A stretch of DNA of 6,107 nt, taken from contig DIXH01000049.1 in assembly GCA_002428605.1 (NCBI GenBank), positions 1 through 6,107 of the forward strand, read 5' to 3'. Below are positions 1-5,432 of this stretch, in pieces (the stretch's first letter is position 1; each line of letters opens with the position of its first letter). The stretch comes from Clostridiaceae bacterium UBA6085. GTDB lineage: Bacteria; Bacillota; Clostridia; Clostridiales; Clostridiaceae. The position numbers and the translations under genes are program-made. Under the pieces are notes generated by a model. It was not told where the DNA came from and did not search any database. It saw nothing but the letters and a program-made list of their open reading frames with translations.

Positions 1-165
1 TAGTTACAAAGTGACAAACTCAGGGGAGAAGTCAGGGACTTCGCAACTAGGGAGCTTCTGGAAAGCATCCTCGGCGACGAAGACAAACACCTGGATGGAA
101 TCGAGGAGCTGCAGGACCAGATAGGCCATATGACACTTCCGATATTCCTTACTACTCAGGTATAA
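1..165 (+). pseudogene. bfr: Bacterioferritin C-terminal fragment (probably broken gene)
   Basis: The reading frame that ends at TAA 163-165 encodes about 53 residues resembling the last helix and tail of bacterioferritin, the iron-storage and detoxification ferritin of the cytosol. Visible pieces are DFATRELLESIL, then GDEDKHLDGIEELQDQI, then the tail MTLPIFLTTQV. The E-x-x-H pair of the di-iron centre (E. coli Glu127/His130 equivalents) is kept as E-D-K-H. The usual tryptophan of the HIDWLE motif is replaced by glycine (GGA). The first in-window codon of this frame is TAG and there is no start codon before an internal ATG near 129. The upstream part is therefore either in another frame or lost, which favours a pseudogene. 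A sequencing error or a frameshift at the edge is the alternative. Family identity is fairly sure; the broken state is inferred from one codon at the window border. Confidence 0.55.
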
Positions 166-203
166 TGAAAAAGATCAGCCATTTTAGGCTGATCTTTTTC
201 ATT
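164..203. terminator. Bidirectional intrinsic terminator between bfr fragment and esterase
   Basis: A perfect 17-bp inverted repeat (arms 164-180 and 187-203) flanks a 6-nt loop. The right arm carries TTTTT at 195-199 and the left arm AAAAA at 168-172, so each strand ends its hairpin with a U-rich tract. It sits directly behind the bacterioferritin stop and about 70 bp beyond the stop of the convergent minus-strand esterase, so it can end both transcripts. The remaining bases up to the esterase stop hold only a weak 7-bp hairpin. Confidence 0.88.
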
Positions 204-271
204 TTTAGCTTGTACTGAATAATATGACAGTCAGCAGATCATTTTATTATGATCTTGAAATAAAATACAAG

Positions 272-1345
272 TCACTGGAACGATCCAACCAAATAAGCTT
301 CAATGAATTTGCTTCCTATGAGATTTTCACCTGCCTGGTTAGGATGAGGGTCCCTCAGGAACTTGAGTAAATAACTTGGATAGAAATATGTGATATTCCC
401 CATGAGGCCTTTATCGGCATAGCCCTCCAGAAAAAGCTTATGTATGTCAACTTTGGTGTAGTTGGGGTCTGTGACAGCAATTATCGCTGCATTTACCCTC
501 GATATGTAAGCTTCCGTTTCAATCTGCAGTTCGGGGTCACCAGTATATCCCTTTATCGAGATAGAGTTGAATGGGTTATAGAGGGTCTGTACGATTATCC
601 TGGCATCTATGTTCAATGTCCTTATTGCAGTGATTATCTTAGGATAGTCGCTTTCAAATTTAATGGTATTGGCCTTTGCAATTGCATTGTTTAGGGACGT
701 GAAGAAGTTCTCCCCCGCATCCATGATGTTGTTGCCGCCGATGCTTATCGTTATGACATCAGCCTTCTTGATCTCATCAGTATAGGTTGAGGTTCCGAGC
801 CTCGCAAGGAGCTCTGATGCATCATCACCGTCAACTGCAAGGTTTCTCATGGTGGCATATGGGTATAAGGTCTTCAGGTGGTTGTAGAATGTGGTTACAT
901 AGCTTGTCGTAGTTCCTCTGGAGCTATTACCTGTAGCAATGGAATCGCCAAGTGCCAGATAGTGGAATGTTTCGACAGGCGGTGGGGTCACGGTATCTTT
1001 ACTGTTCACTACGTCAATCGTGTACGTACCTTTGACAGATATGGTGATTGGCCCCGAGATGGATACATTCGTATAGCCGCTTTTTGCAAGCTCCTCTACT
1101 CTATAGGTTCCAGCCTTCAGGTTTGAAAGAACCAGAGGCTTGCTTTCTGAAATCGTACCTTCCTTGAACTTGACATTGTCCTTGTAGACCACGACGCTGA
1201 AGGAAGTATTGTCGGTTATTCCAGCGACATCCTTAGTTACATTGATTGTAATACCGGTGCCTGTCTTTGGTGCAGCCTGGACTGGAACAGCGGCTGCTGA
1301 GAATAAAAACAGAAGTCCAAATAGAAATGCATACAGTTTTTTCAA
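272..1345 (-). CDS. Secreted SGNH/GDSL-type esterase/lipase with N-terminal Cna-B/SpaA-like domain
   Basis: The protein is a predicted extracellular serine esterase or lipase of the SGNH hydrolase superfamily; its substrate cannot be read from sequence. Numbering is from the TTG start (357 aa). Residues 1-24 form a signal peptide (basic LKK, hydrophobic core, cleavage after VQA). Residues ~28-118 are a beta-rich Cna-B/SpaA-like domain containing LKAGTYRVEEL. A short VTPPPVET linker leads to the catalytic domain. All SGNH blocks are visible: ALGDSIATG with nucleophile Ser135, block II Gly173 in AVDGDD, block III GGNN with Asn205, and DPHP with Asp332/His334. There is no C-terminal sorting signal, so it is probably released. 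TTG at 1345 is preferred because AAGGAT lies 9 nt upstream and the protein then starts as a classical signal peptide. ATGs at 1366 and 1381 (giving 369 aa) lack a ribosome binding site. It is transcribed divergently from the plus-strand operon. Confidence 0.9.
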   Translation of the reverse strand: MKKLYAFLFGLLFLFSAAAVPVQAAPKTGTGITINVTKDVAGITDNTSFSVVVYKDNVKFKEGTISESKPLVLSNLKAGTYRVEELAKSGYTNVSISGPITISVKGTYTIDVVNSKDTVTPPPVETFHYLALGDSIATGNSSRGTTTSYVTTFYNHLKTLYPYATMRNLAVDGDDASELLARLGTSTYTDEIKKADVITISIGGNNIMDAGENFFTSLNNAIAKANTIKFESDYPKIITAIRTLNIDARIIVQTLYNPFNSISIKGYTGDPELQIETEAYISRVNAAIIAVTDPNYTKVDIHKLFLEGYADKGLMGNITYFYPSYLLKFLRDPHPNQAGENLIGSKFIEAYLVGSFQ

Positions 1346-1354
1346 TAATTTCAC

Positions 1355-1360
1355 ATCCTT
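1355..1360 (-). promoter_or_regulatory. Ribosome binding site that decides the TTG start of the esterase
   Basis: On the minus strand AAAGGATGTG precedes TTG AAA AAA CTG, with 9 nt between AAGGAT and the TTG. Neither in-frame ATG further upstream has a purine-rich site at a suitable distance. The DUF502 gene in this same window also uses a TTG followed by AAA AAA, so TTG initiation is normal here. Confidence 0.65.
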
Positions 1361-1478
1361 TATCATGAAAAGGCGCAGCATCTGAAGCTACAGGCAAAGC
1401 TGATAAATCGCGGGGGACGTGCTGCAAGAACAGTTTTTTCTGCAGTATTTATTACGCAACTTGATATTTCTATTACAA

Positions 1479-1507
1479 ATTATAGCACCGGCCTATGTTC
1501 CAATATA
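1479..1507 (-). promoter_or_regulatory. Candidate promoter of the esterase gene
   Basis: The minus strand has a perfect TATAAT -10 at 1479-1484. With a 17-nt spacer the -35 position (1502-1507) reads TATATT, a poor match to TTGACA, so the promoter may be weak or need an activator. Transcription from here would leave a 5' UTR of roughly 125 nt before the TTG start. That stretch contains an inverted repeat GCAGCA/TGCTGC (1375-1380 and 1420-1425). Confidence 0.4.
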
Positions 1508-1518
1508 TCGCATGGTTC

Positions 1519-1559
1519 CTAACAGACTTCATTTACAACAATTTAACATTTCGTTCATC
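1519..1559 (+). promoter_or_regulatory. Candidate PhoP-binding site (Pho box) upstream of the PstS-like operon
   Basis: TTTACA (1532-1537), TTAACA (1543-1548) and the weaker TTCATC (1554-1559) are spaced exactly 11 bp apart, with 5-nt spacers. A further CTAACA lies at 1519-1524, slightly out of phase (7-nt spacer). Direct repeats of TTAACA-like hexamers with about 11-bp period are the known binding pattern of the Bacillus response regulator PhoP, typically centred upstream of and overlapping a poor -35. Here the last repeat occupies the -35 position of the extended -10 promoter at 1577. The first gene downstream is PstS-like, which fits phosphate control. Chance AT-rich resemblance remains possible. 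Confidence 0.5.
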
Positions 1560-1573
1560 ATTATACCGAAGAG

Positions 1574-1582
1574 TGGTACAAT
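1574..1582 (+). promoter_or_regulatory. Extended -10 promoter element for the leader RNA/operon
   Basis: TGG followed by TACAAT (1577-1582) matches an extended -10 (TGn plus 5 of 6 bases of TATAAT). The -35 position with a 17-nt spacer is TTCATC, only 3 of 6 to consensus, as expected for an activator-dependent promoter. The start point would fall near 1589. Confidence 0.45.
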
Positions 1583-1588
1583 TAATGG

Positions 1589-1730
1589 CTTGTGAAATGG
1601 AGAAGGGTATATTAATAAGAAATCGGAAATGATATTATGAATATAAACAAGGAAGTAACGGAGCCATGATATGCGGAGCGCATTAGGGCATTCCTCAGAT
1701 TTTGGCTGACCGCGAGGTCGGCTTTTTGTT
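1589..1730 (+). ncRNA. Structured leader RNA or small RNA ahead of the PstS-like gene
   Basis: From the inferred start point to the terminator is about 140 nt without a convincing gene. Positions 1650-1695 fold into one stacked element. AGGAA (1650-1654) pairs with TTCCT (1691-1695), GCC (1663-1665) with GGC (1687-1689), and ATGCG (1671-1675) with CGCAT (1679-1683) around a GAG loop. Purine-rich internal loops, including GTAACGGA, lie between the helices. An intrinsic terminator follows 9 nt later. The arrangement of folded element, terminator and then gene fits a cis-acting attenuator or riboswitch, or a free-standing small RNA. I do not recognise it as a known riboswitch class. Tiny open frames at 1597 (11 codons) and 1666 (6 codons, inside the hairpin) lack good support. 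Confidence 0.4.
1704..1730 (+). terminator. Intrinsic terminator between operon promoter and first gene
   Basis: GCTGACC (1705-1711) pairs with GGTCGGC (1716-1722), including one G-U, around a GCGA (GNRA) tetraloop, followed by TTTTTGTTT. It sits about 55 bp before the start of the PstS-like gene and there is no convincing promoter between them, so it should act as an attenuator or end a small RNA. Confidence 0.8.
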
Positions 1731-1784
1731 TAGTGATTTTGAAGTAAAAGTGGATGTACGTATTCACGGAAAGAGGGATTCGAA

Positions 1785-2747
1785 ATGGAATACAGGATAA
1801 AGAGGGGAATAAGGGCAGCGGCAGTATCAATCGCAGCACTCATGGTGCTTGCTGCATGCAGAGGCAATGACCCCATTGCACCGACTGCAACTTCAGCTCC
1901 ATCAGCCACCGTGGCACCCACCGCTACAGCTGCGCCAACGGTAAATAAGCCTGACTTCACAAAGGATACCTACCCGAGGATCGACGGCTCTACAGCCACC
2001 ATTCCACTGTCCCAGGGGATCGCGTCAGAGCTCCTTGGCTTGTCAGAAGCTGAGGCCAAGGCCTTCATCAAGCACAACACGACCCATAATGCCTATGTTA
2101 ATCTTATGGACGGGAAGGCTGACATCATATTCGTGACCGAACCGTCGGAAGAAGAGCTCACAATGGCAAAGGACAAGGGTATTGAGCTTGAGGTTGTGCC
2201 TGTTGTCAAGGAAGCATTCGTATTCCTTGTAAATGTGGATAACCCGGTCGATGTCCTGACTCAAAAGCAGATACAGGATATCTACCAGGGAAATACTCAG
2301 AACTGGAAGGATGTGGGAGGTCCTGACAAGGAGATCATCGCCTACCAGAGACCTGACAATTCAGGGAGCCAGACTCTCATGCTGAGTCAGGTGATGAAGG
2401 GTCTTGAGATAGCCAAGGCTCCGGTTGAACTGAAGCCGGCGGATATGTCCGGGCTTATTGAAGTCATTGCTGCATATGACAACTCTGACAAGGCAATAGG
2501 TTATTCAGTATATTACTATGCTAACTCAATGTATAGCAAGGACACTATAAAGTTCGTGAAGGTGGATGGTGTCGAACCTACGAACAAGAACATCAGCAGT
2601 GACGCATATCCATATACCAGTGCATACTATGCCGTGCTAAGGAAGACTGAGGCAAAGGACTCAGGTGCAAGGAAGCTTCTTCAATGGATACTTTCAGATG
2701 AAGGGCAGAAGGTTTCCGAGGACAGCGGCTATGTACCGCTGAGATAG
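1785..2747 (+). CDS. PstS-like (phosphate-type) substrate-binding lipoprotein
   Basis: This is a periplasmic-binding-protein-like lipoprotein of the PstS family (PBP-like type II fold), probably held on the outer face of the membrane to bind phosphate or a similar oxyanion. Residues 1-24 are a lipoprotein signal ending in lipobox LAAC with Cys25. Residues ~30-53 are a flexible Pro/Thr/Ala linker. The domain begins at YPRIDGSTATIPL (63-75), the expected ligand-binding N-terminal motif. ADIIFVTEP (112-120), VLTQKQIQDIYQG (157-169), NWKDVGG (173-179) and RPDNSGSQT (189-197) match the order of PstS proteins; the last corresponds to the R-x-x-x-S-G-T phosphate-binding loop. At 320 aa the length is normal. 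The start has AGAGGG 7 nt upstream. The next gene begins 8 nt after the stop. No pstCAB genes follow, so it may be an orphan binder or sensor. Ligand identity is inferred. Confidence 0.85.
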   Translation: MEYRIKRGIRAAAVSIAALMVLAACRGNDPIAPTATSAPSATVAPTATAAPTVNKPDFTKDTYPRIDGSTATIPLSQGIASELLGLSEAEAKAFIKHNTTHNAYVNLMDGKADIIFVTEPSEEELTMAKDKGIELEVVPVVKEAFVFLVNVDNPVDVLTQKQIQDIYQGNTQNWKDVGGPDKEIIAYQRPDNSGSQTLMLSQVMKGLEIAKAPVELKPADMSGLIEVIAAYDNSDKAIGYSVYYYANSMYSKDTIKFVKVDGVEPTNKNISSDAYPYTSAYYAVLRKTEAKDSGARKLLQWILSDEGQKVSEDSGYVPLR

Positions 2748-2755
2748 GAGTAGCT

Positions 2756-4258
2756 ATGAAAAGAATCGTTGTCTCTTCTGTCATTTTGTTGATGCTTATG
2801 ATCACTGGATGCAGGAAGGAACCCTTGGTCCCCACGATTCCATCTGCGACAGTCGCCCCTTCAACTACTGAAGCAATCATAATCCATACTGAACCTGAGG
2901 AGCCAGAAGTACCGGATACACCTGAGCCATGGAAGCCAGGAACTGAAACACTTGAGAAGATACCTTACGAGAGCAGAAGATTCGTGATGTCTAACGGCAT
3001 TGAAATAAAAAGGGTTGAAGAAACATCGAAGATAGACGGTACGGATATGATGATATATAGGGATTCTGTCAGCGGATTCAAGGATGCGGTGGTAGAGAAG
3101 AAGATAAATACTGAAATAGGGAATACCCTTATTGAAATTAGGGACCAGATAATGGCTGACGCCCTGGGAAGAACAGGAAACGCAGAGCAGAAGGTAATTG
3201 GGTTGAACATCAGCACGAATGTCATCTATAGCTGCGCCAATGTGCTTTTCATTGACTACTATGCCTATGCTGAATATCCTGAGGCAGGCGGAATATCCTA
3301 CGTTCAGAAATTCAGGTCAGTGGGTTATGACCTTAACACAGGAGAAAAGCTGGAGCTCGCGGACCTTTTCCGAAATGACTTCAATCATGAGAAATATCTC
3401 AATGAAAAGATACTCATGTATATCATTGAAAACAACTTTGACGACCCTGATTCCGGTTTTCTAAGCGGACCGTTTGAGGGCATAAGGGAGGAGCAGAGCT
3501 TTTCATTCGACCTTTCTGGTGTCAAGGTCATCCTTGATGAGAAGAATGATGAATTCATGAGCCTTGATTACCCGCTGTCCATAGTCATTCCTCTTAATGA
3601 AGTCGGGGACGATCTTGCGATATTCGAGAGGTACAGCTCTTCTGAGAATCTGTTCCAGAAGGAAGGGATGAGGAAGCTTCTTCCTAACGTAGTGGAATAC
3701 AGGCCGGAAAGCGTATTTCAGGACTTTGGCGCAACCTATGCGATAAGCATAATAAACGGAAAGTTCTACGGAATAAGTGACAACGGGATCCTCGAAAGGC
3801 TGAACGGCCTTGCGACGAGCAGGCTTGATGCTGAAGGATTCATTGAGAGGGCAAAGGCTAACGAGGAAATTGACCCCGTTGGTTACTACGGGAGCATGAA
3901 CCACGATGTCCAGATCATAATGAACAAGGGAGGCTACCTCAGCGTAGTGTTTATGGATATGTCATATGAACTGGGGAATGAAAATGTAACGAGGCTTTTC
4001 GTCAACCTTAACCTGACAACAGGAAAGGACCTGCAGCTTAAGGATATTTTCATCGATGGCTTTGACTACACGGGGAAAATTCTGGATGCTGCCGGACTGA
4101 CTAAGGATCTCGCAAGCGTTCAGGAGGATGACTTCTATTTCGATGAGAATGGAATCTATGTCAACATTTTGCAGAAGGATGAGAACCTTGGAGTCCTAAA
4201 TACCTGGATACCGTATGAGGACCTTGGATTCGAGAATATCGTACTATACAACGAATGA
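2756..4258 (+). CDS. Lipoprotein with two DUF3298-like modules
   Basis: This 500-aa predicted surface lipoprotein has no known biochemical function. The signal peptide ends in lipobox ITGC with Cys19. Residues ~22-62 are a Pro/Glu/Thr-rich linker. Residues ~100-285 resemble the DUF4163/DUF3298 unit seen in RsiV-type anti-sigma factors and other Firmicutes envelope proteins, with the hallmark YDLNTGEKLELADLF (191-205) followed later by LDYPLSIVIPLNEV (270-283). A second, more diverged copy follows: LNLTTGKDLQLKDIF (418-432) and LNTWIPYEDL (481-490). The protein is thus an internal duplication of one module. It lacks the cytoplasmic sigma-binding part and transmembrane helix of RsiV, so an anti-sigma role is unlikely. 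TAGGAG precedes the ATG, and the 8-bp gap to the PstS-like gene argues for co-transcription and possibly joint action at the membrane surface. Confidence 0.75.
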   Translation: MKRIVVSSVILLMLMITGCRKEPLVPTIPSATVAPSTTEAIIIHTEPEEPEVPDTPEPWKPGTETLEKIPYESRRFVMSNGIEIKRVEETSKIDGTDMMIYRDSVSGFKDAVVEKKINTEIGNTLIEIRDQIMADALGRTGNAEQKVIGLNISTNVIYSCANVLFIDYYAYAEYPEAGGISYVQKFRSVGYDLNTGEKLELADLFRNDFNHEKYLNEKILMYIIENNFDDPDSGFLSGPFEGIREEQSFSFDLSGVKVILDEKNDEFMSLDYPLSIVIPLNEVGDDLAIFERYSSSENLFQKEGMRKLLPNVVEYRPESVFQDFGATYAISIINGKFYGISDNGILERLNGLATSRLDAEGFIERAKANEEIDPVGYYGSMNHDVQIIMNKGGYLSVVFMDMSYELGNENVTRLFVNLNLTTGKDLQLKDIFIDGFDYTGKILDAAGLTKDLASVQEDDFYFDENGIYVNILQKDENLGVLNTWIPYEDLGFENIVLYNE

Positions 4259-4273
4259 CAAATAATTATGTTG

Positions 4274-4285
4274 GCTTGATCAAGC
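4274..4285. repeat. 12-bp perfect palindrome in the gap before the DUF502 gene
   Basis: GCTTGATCAAGC is fully self-complementary and lies immediately upstream of the GGAGG ribosome binding site, in the largest gap of the operon. It has no loop and no T-tract, so it is not a terminator. It could be an operator for a dimeric regulator, or chance. Confidence 0.3.
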
Positions 4286-4288
4286 ACT

Positions 4289-4293
4289 GGAGG
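4289..4293 (+). promoter_or_regulatory. Ribosome binding site that decides the TTG start of the DUF502 gene
   Basis: GGAGG ends 8 nt before TTG AAA AAA GTA. No in-frame ATG is present near the start of the conserved domain, whose first membrane helix begins within about ten codons, so TTG is the sensible start. Confidence 0.75.
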
Positions 4294-4301
4294 AAAGCAT
4301 C

Positions 4302-4898
4302 TTGAAAAAAGTAAGGCACATATTCCTGAGAGGGTTCTTTACCCTGATCCCAATAGTTGGAACAGTATACCTGATATATTTTTTGTTTAGGCAGCTCGAT
4401 GGCTTTATGGGGTTGTTCATAGAATGGATAGTCGGAAGAAGTCTTCCCGGCGTCGGATTAGTTGCAAGCATACTTCTCATATTCGCTTCAGGCTTCCTGA
4501 TGTCGAACATAATAGGACAGAAGCTTCTTCACTACGGTGAGAAGGTACTCCAGAACATACCGGTAGTCCCGAAGGTATACTTCGGGATCAAGCAGATAAT
4601 CGATGCTTTCTCCGTCAACGGAAAGCACATGTTCAGCAAGGTTGTCCTGATCGAGTACCCAAGGAAGGGGATATTCGCTATAGGATTCCTTACAGGAGAA
4701 TGCAGGGGAGAGGTTCAGGAGAAGACAGCAGCCAAAGTGATCAACGTATTCGTACCTACGACGCCTAATCCGACCTCAGGCATGCTGCTTCTTATACCTG
4801 AGGAGGAGATAATATACCTGGACATGTCTGTAGAGGAAGGTCTGAAGCTGATAGTAAGCGCAGGAATGGTGGTTCCGGATGAACTGCCTAAGGCTTAG
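4302..4898 (+). CDS. DUF502 family membrane protein
   Basis: This 198-aa integral membrane protein belongs to the DUF502 family, which is widespread in bacteria (and present in plants) without an established molecular function. Two hydrophobic segments are visible at ~9-29 (around GFFTLIPIVGTVYLIYFLF) and ~50-70 (GVGLVASILLIFASGFLM). They are followed by a soluble domain carrying the family motifs: IPVVPKVYFGIKQ (86-98), VVLIEYPRKG (114-123), IGFLTGE (127-133) and the diagnostic VPTTPNPTSG (151-160), then LDMSVEEGLKLIVSAG. The length is typical and no motif is missing. Translation starts at TTG behind GGAGG. It follows the DUF3298-like lipoprotein by 43 bp, a gap containing a 12-bp palindrome. 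It precedes the SixA-like phosphatase by 20 bp. Its role in this operon is unknown; location next to two lipoproteins suggests envelope work. Confidence 0.9.
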   Translation: MKKVRHIFLRGFFTLIPIVGTVYLIYFLFRQLDGFMGLFIEWIVGRSLPGVGLVASILLIFASGFLMSNIIGQKLLHYGEKVLQNIPVVPKVYFGIKQIIDAFSVNGKHMFSKVVLIEYPRKGIFAIGFLTGECRGEVQEKTAAKVINVFVPTTPNPTSGMLLLIPEEEIIYLDMSVEEGLKLIVSAGMVVPDELPKA

Positions 4899-4918
4899 GC
4901 AAAAGGAGGGCTGTTGAA

Positions 4919-5395
4919 ATGGAAATAATCCTTTTCAGGCACGGAAGTGCGGAAGAAAAGAGCTTGGAAAAATCTGACAGGGAACGGGAATTGACTCAGG
5001 AAGGAAAGGAGAAGGTCCGGGAAGCGGCAAGGCTTCTTAAACACAGGCTATCAGCCAAAGACAATATTACGATCTGGTCAAGTCCCATGGTAAGGGCAGT
5101 CCAGACTGCTGAGATCCTTTCGGAGGTCCTGGACGCGGGCAAAGCAAGCCTTCATGAGTGCATTGCATCAGGAGACTTCAAGACCTTCAGCGAGGAAATA
5201 AAGGAAGCGGAGCCGCATGGCGTACTCATTGCAGCAGGACACGCACCTTCACTTGACGAATGGTGCGAGTGCATGACAGGGACGCTTGTGAAGCTTGACA
5301 AGAGCGGAGCAGCCCTTATAAGGATCGAATCGATGAAGACACTGAAGGGAAAGCTTGTCTTTGTGCTTGGTAAGAACGGGCTTAAGGAATTCTGA
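4919..5395 (+). CDS. SixA-like histidine phosphatase (phosphoglycerate-mutase-like superfamily)
   Basis: This 158-aa cytosolic enzyme belongs to the histidine phosphatase superfamily. Its short length and motif pattern match SixA, which removes phosphate from phosphohistidine in Hpt domains or phosphotransfer proteins in Gram-negative bacteria; the target in a Gram-positive host is unknown. Visible residues: RHG at 7-9, with His8 as the phospho-acceptor; LTQEGKEKVREAARLL (25-40); SSPMVRAVQTAEIL (54-67), with Arg59 in the phosphate pocket; and AAGHAPSL (105-112), with the second catalytic His108. No signal peptide or membrane segment is present. AAAGGAGGG lies 8 nt before the ATG; a TTG 5 nt earlier is too close to that site. 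Its partners here (PstS-like protein, DUF502) give a phosphate flavour to the operon, but its substrate is inference. A generic small-phosphomonoester phosphatase is the alternative. Confidence 0.87.
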   Translation: MEIILFRHGSAEEKSLEKSDRERELTQEGKEKVREAARLLKHRLSAKDNITIWSSPMVRAVQTAEILSEVLDAGKASLHECIASGDFKTFSEEIKEAEPHGVLIAAGHAPSLDEWCECMTGTLVKLDKSGAALIRIESMKTLKGKLVFVLGKNGLKEF

Positions 5396-5432
5396 AAAGA
5401 ACCATGAGGAAATACATTATAGGAGTTGTCAT

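Noticed and set aside
236..255. Small hairpin AGATCAT/ATGATCT just downstream of the esterase stop
   Set aside because: Only 7 AT-rich pairs and no T-tract on either strand; the 17-bp hairpin at 164-203 is the credible terminator.
440..1126. Open frames on the plus strand inside the esterase gene
   Set aside because: They lie antisense to a gene with complete catalytic motifs, lack ribosome binding sites and show Cys/Tyr-rich shadow composition.
1386..1425. Plus-strand CAGGCAAAGC ... GGGGGACG resembling parts of the c-di-GMP-I (GEMM) riboswitch core
   Set aside because: The GACGCAAAGCC segment, the tetraloop-capped first helix and the second helix with its receptor are absent, and no plus-strand gene lies close behind it.
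1590..1618. TTGTGA ... TATATT/TAATAA as an alternative plus-strand promoter
   Set aside because: TATATT is only 12 nt from TTGTGA, and at 17 nt the -10 matches just 3 of 6 bases. The extended -10 at 1577 is better.
1552..1660. CGTTCATCA and GGAAGTA, words found in the glnA (glutamine) riboswitch consensus
   Set aside because: They are about 100 nt apart and the first lies upstream of the inferred transcription start; in the real motif they are close together and the 3' part (CCGAAGGAACGC-like) is missing.
1739..1766. TTGAAG-16-TATTCA as a promoter after the terminator
   Set aside because: The -10 is poor and the start point would fall inside the ribosome binding site of the PstS-like gene, leaving no usable leader.
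3503..3904. 133-codon minus-strand open frame inside the DUF3298-like gene
   Set aside because: It has no recognisable domain or ribosome binding site and is antisense to a coding sequence with an internal, conserved repeat.
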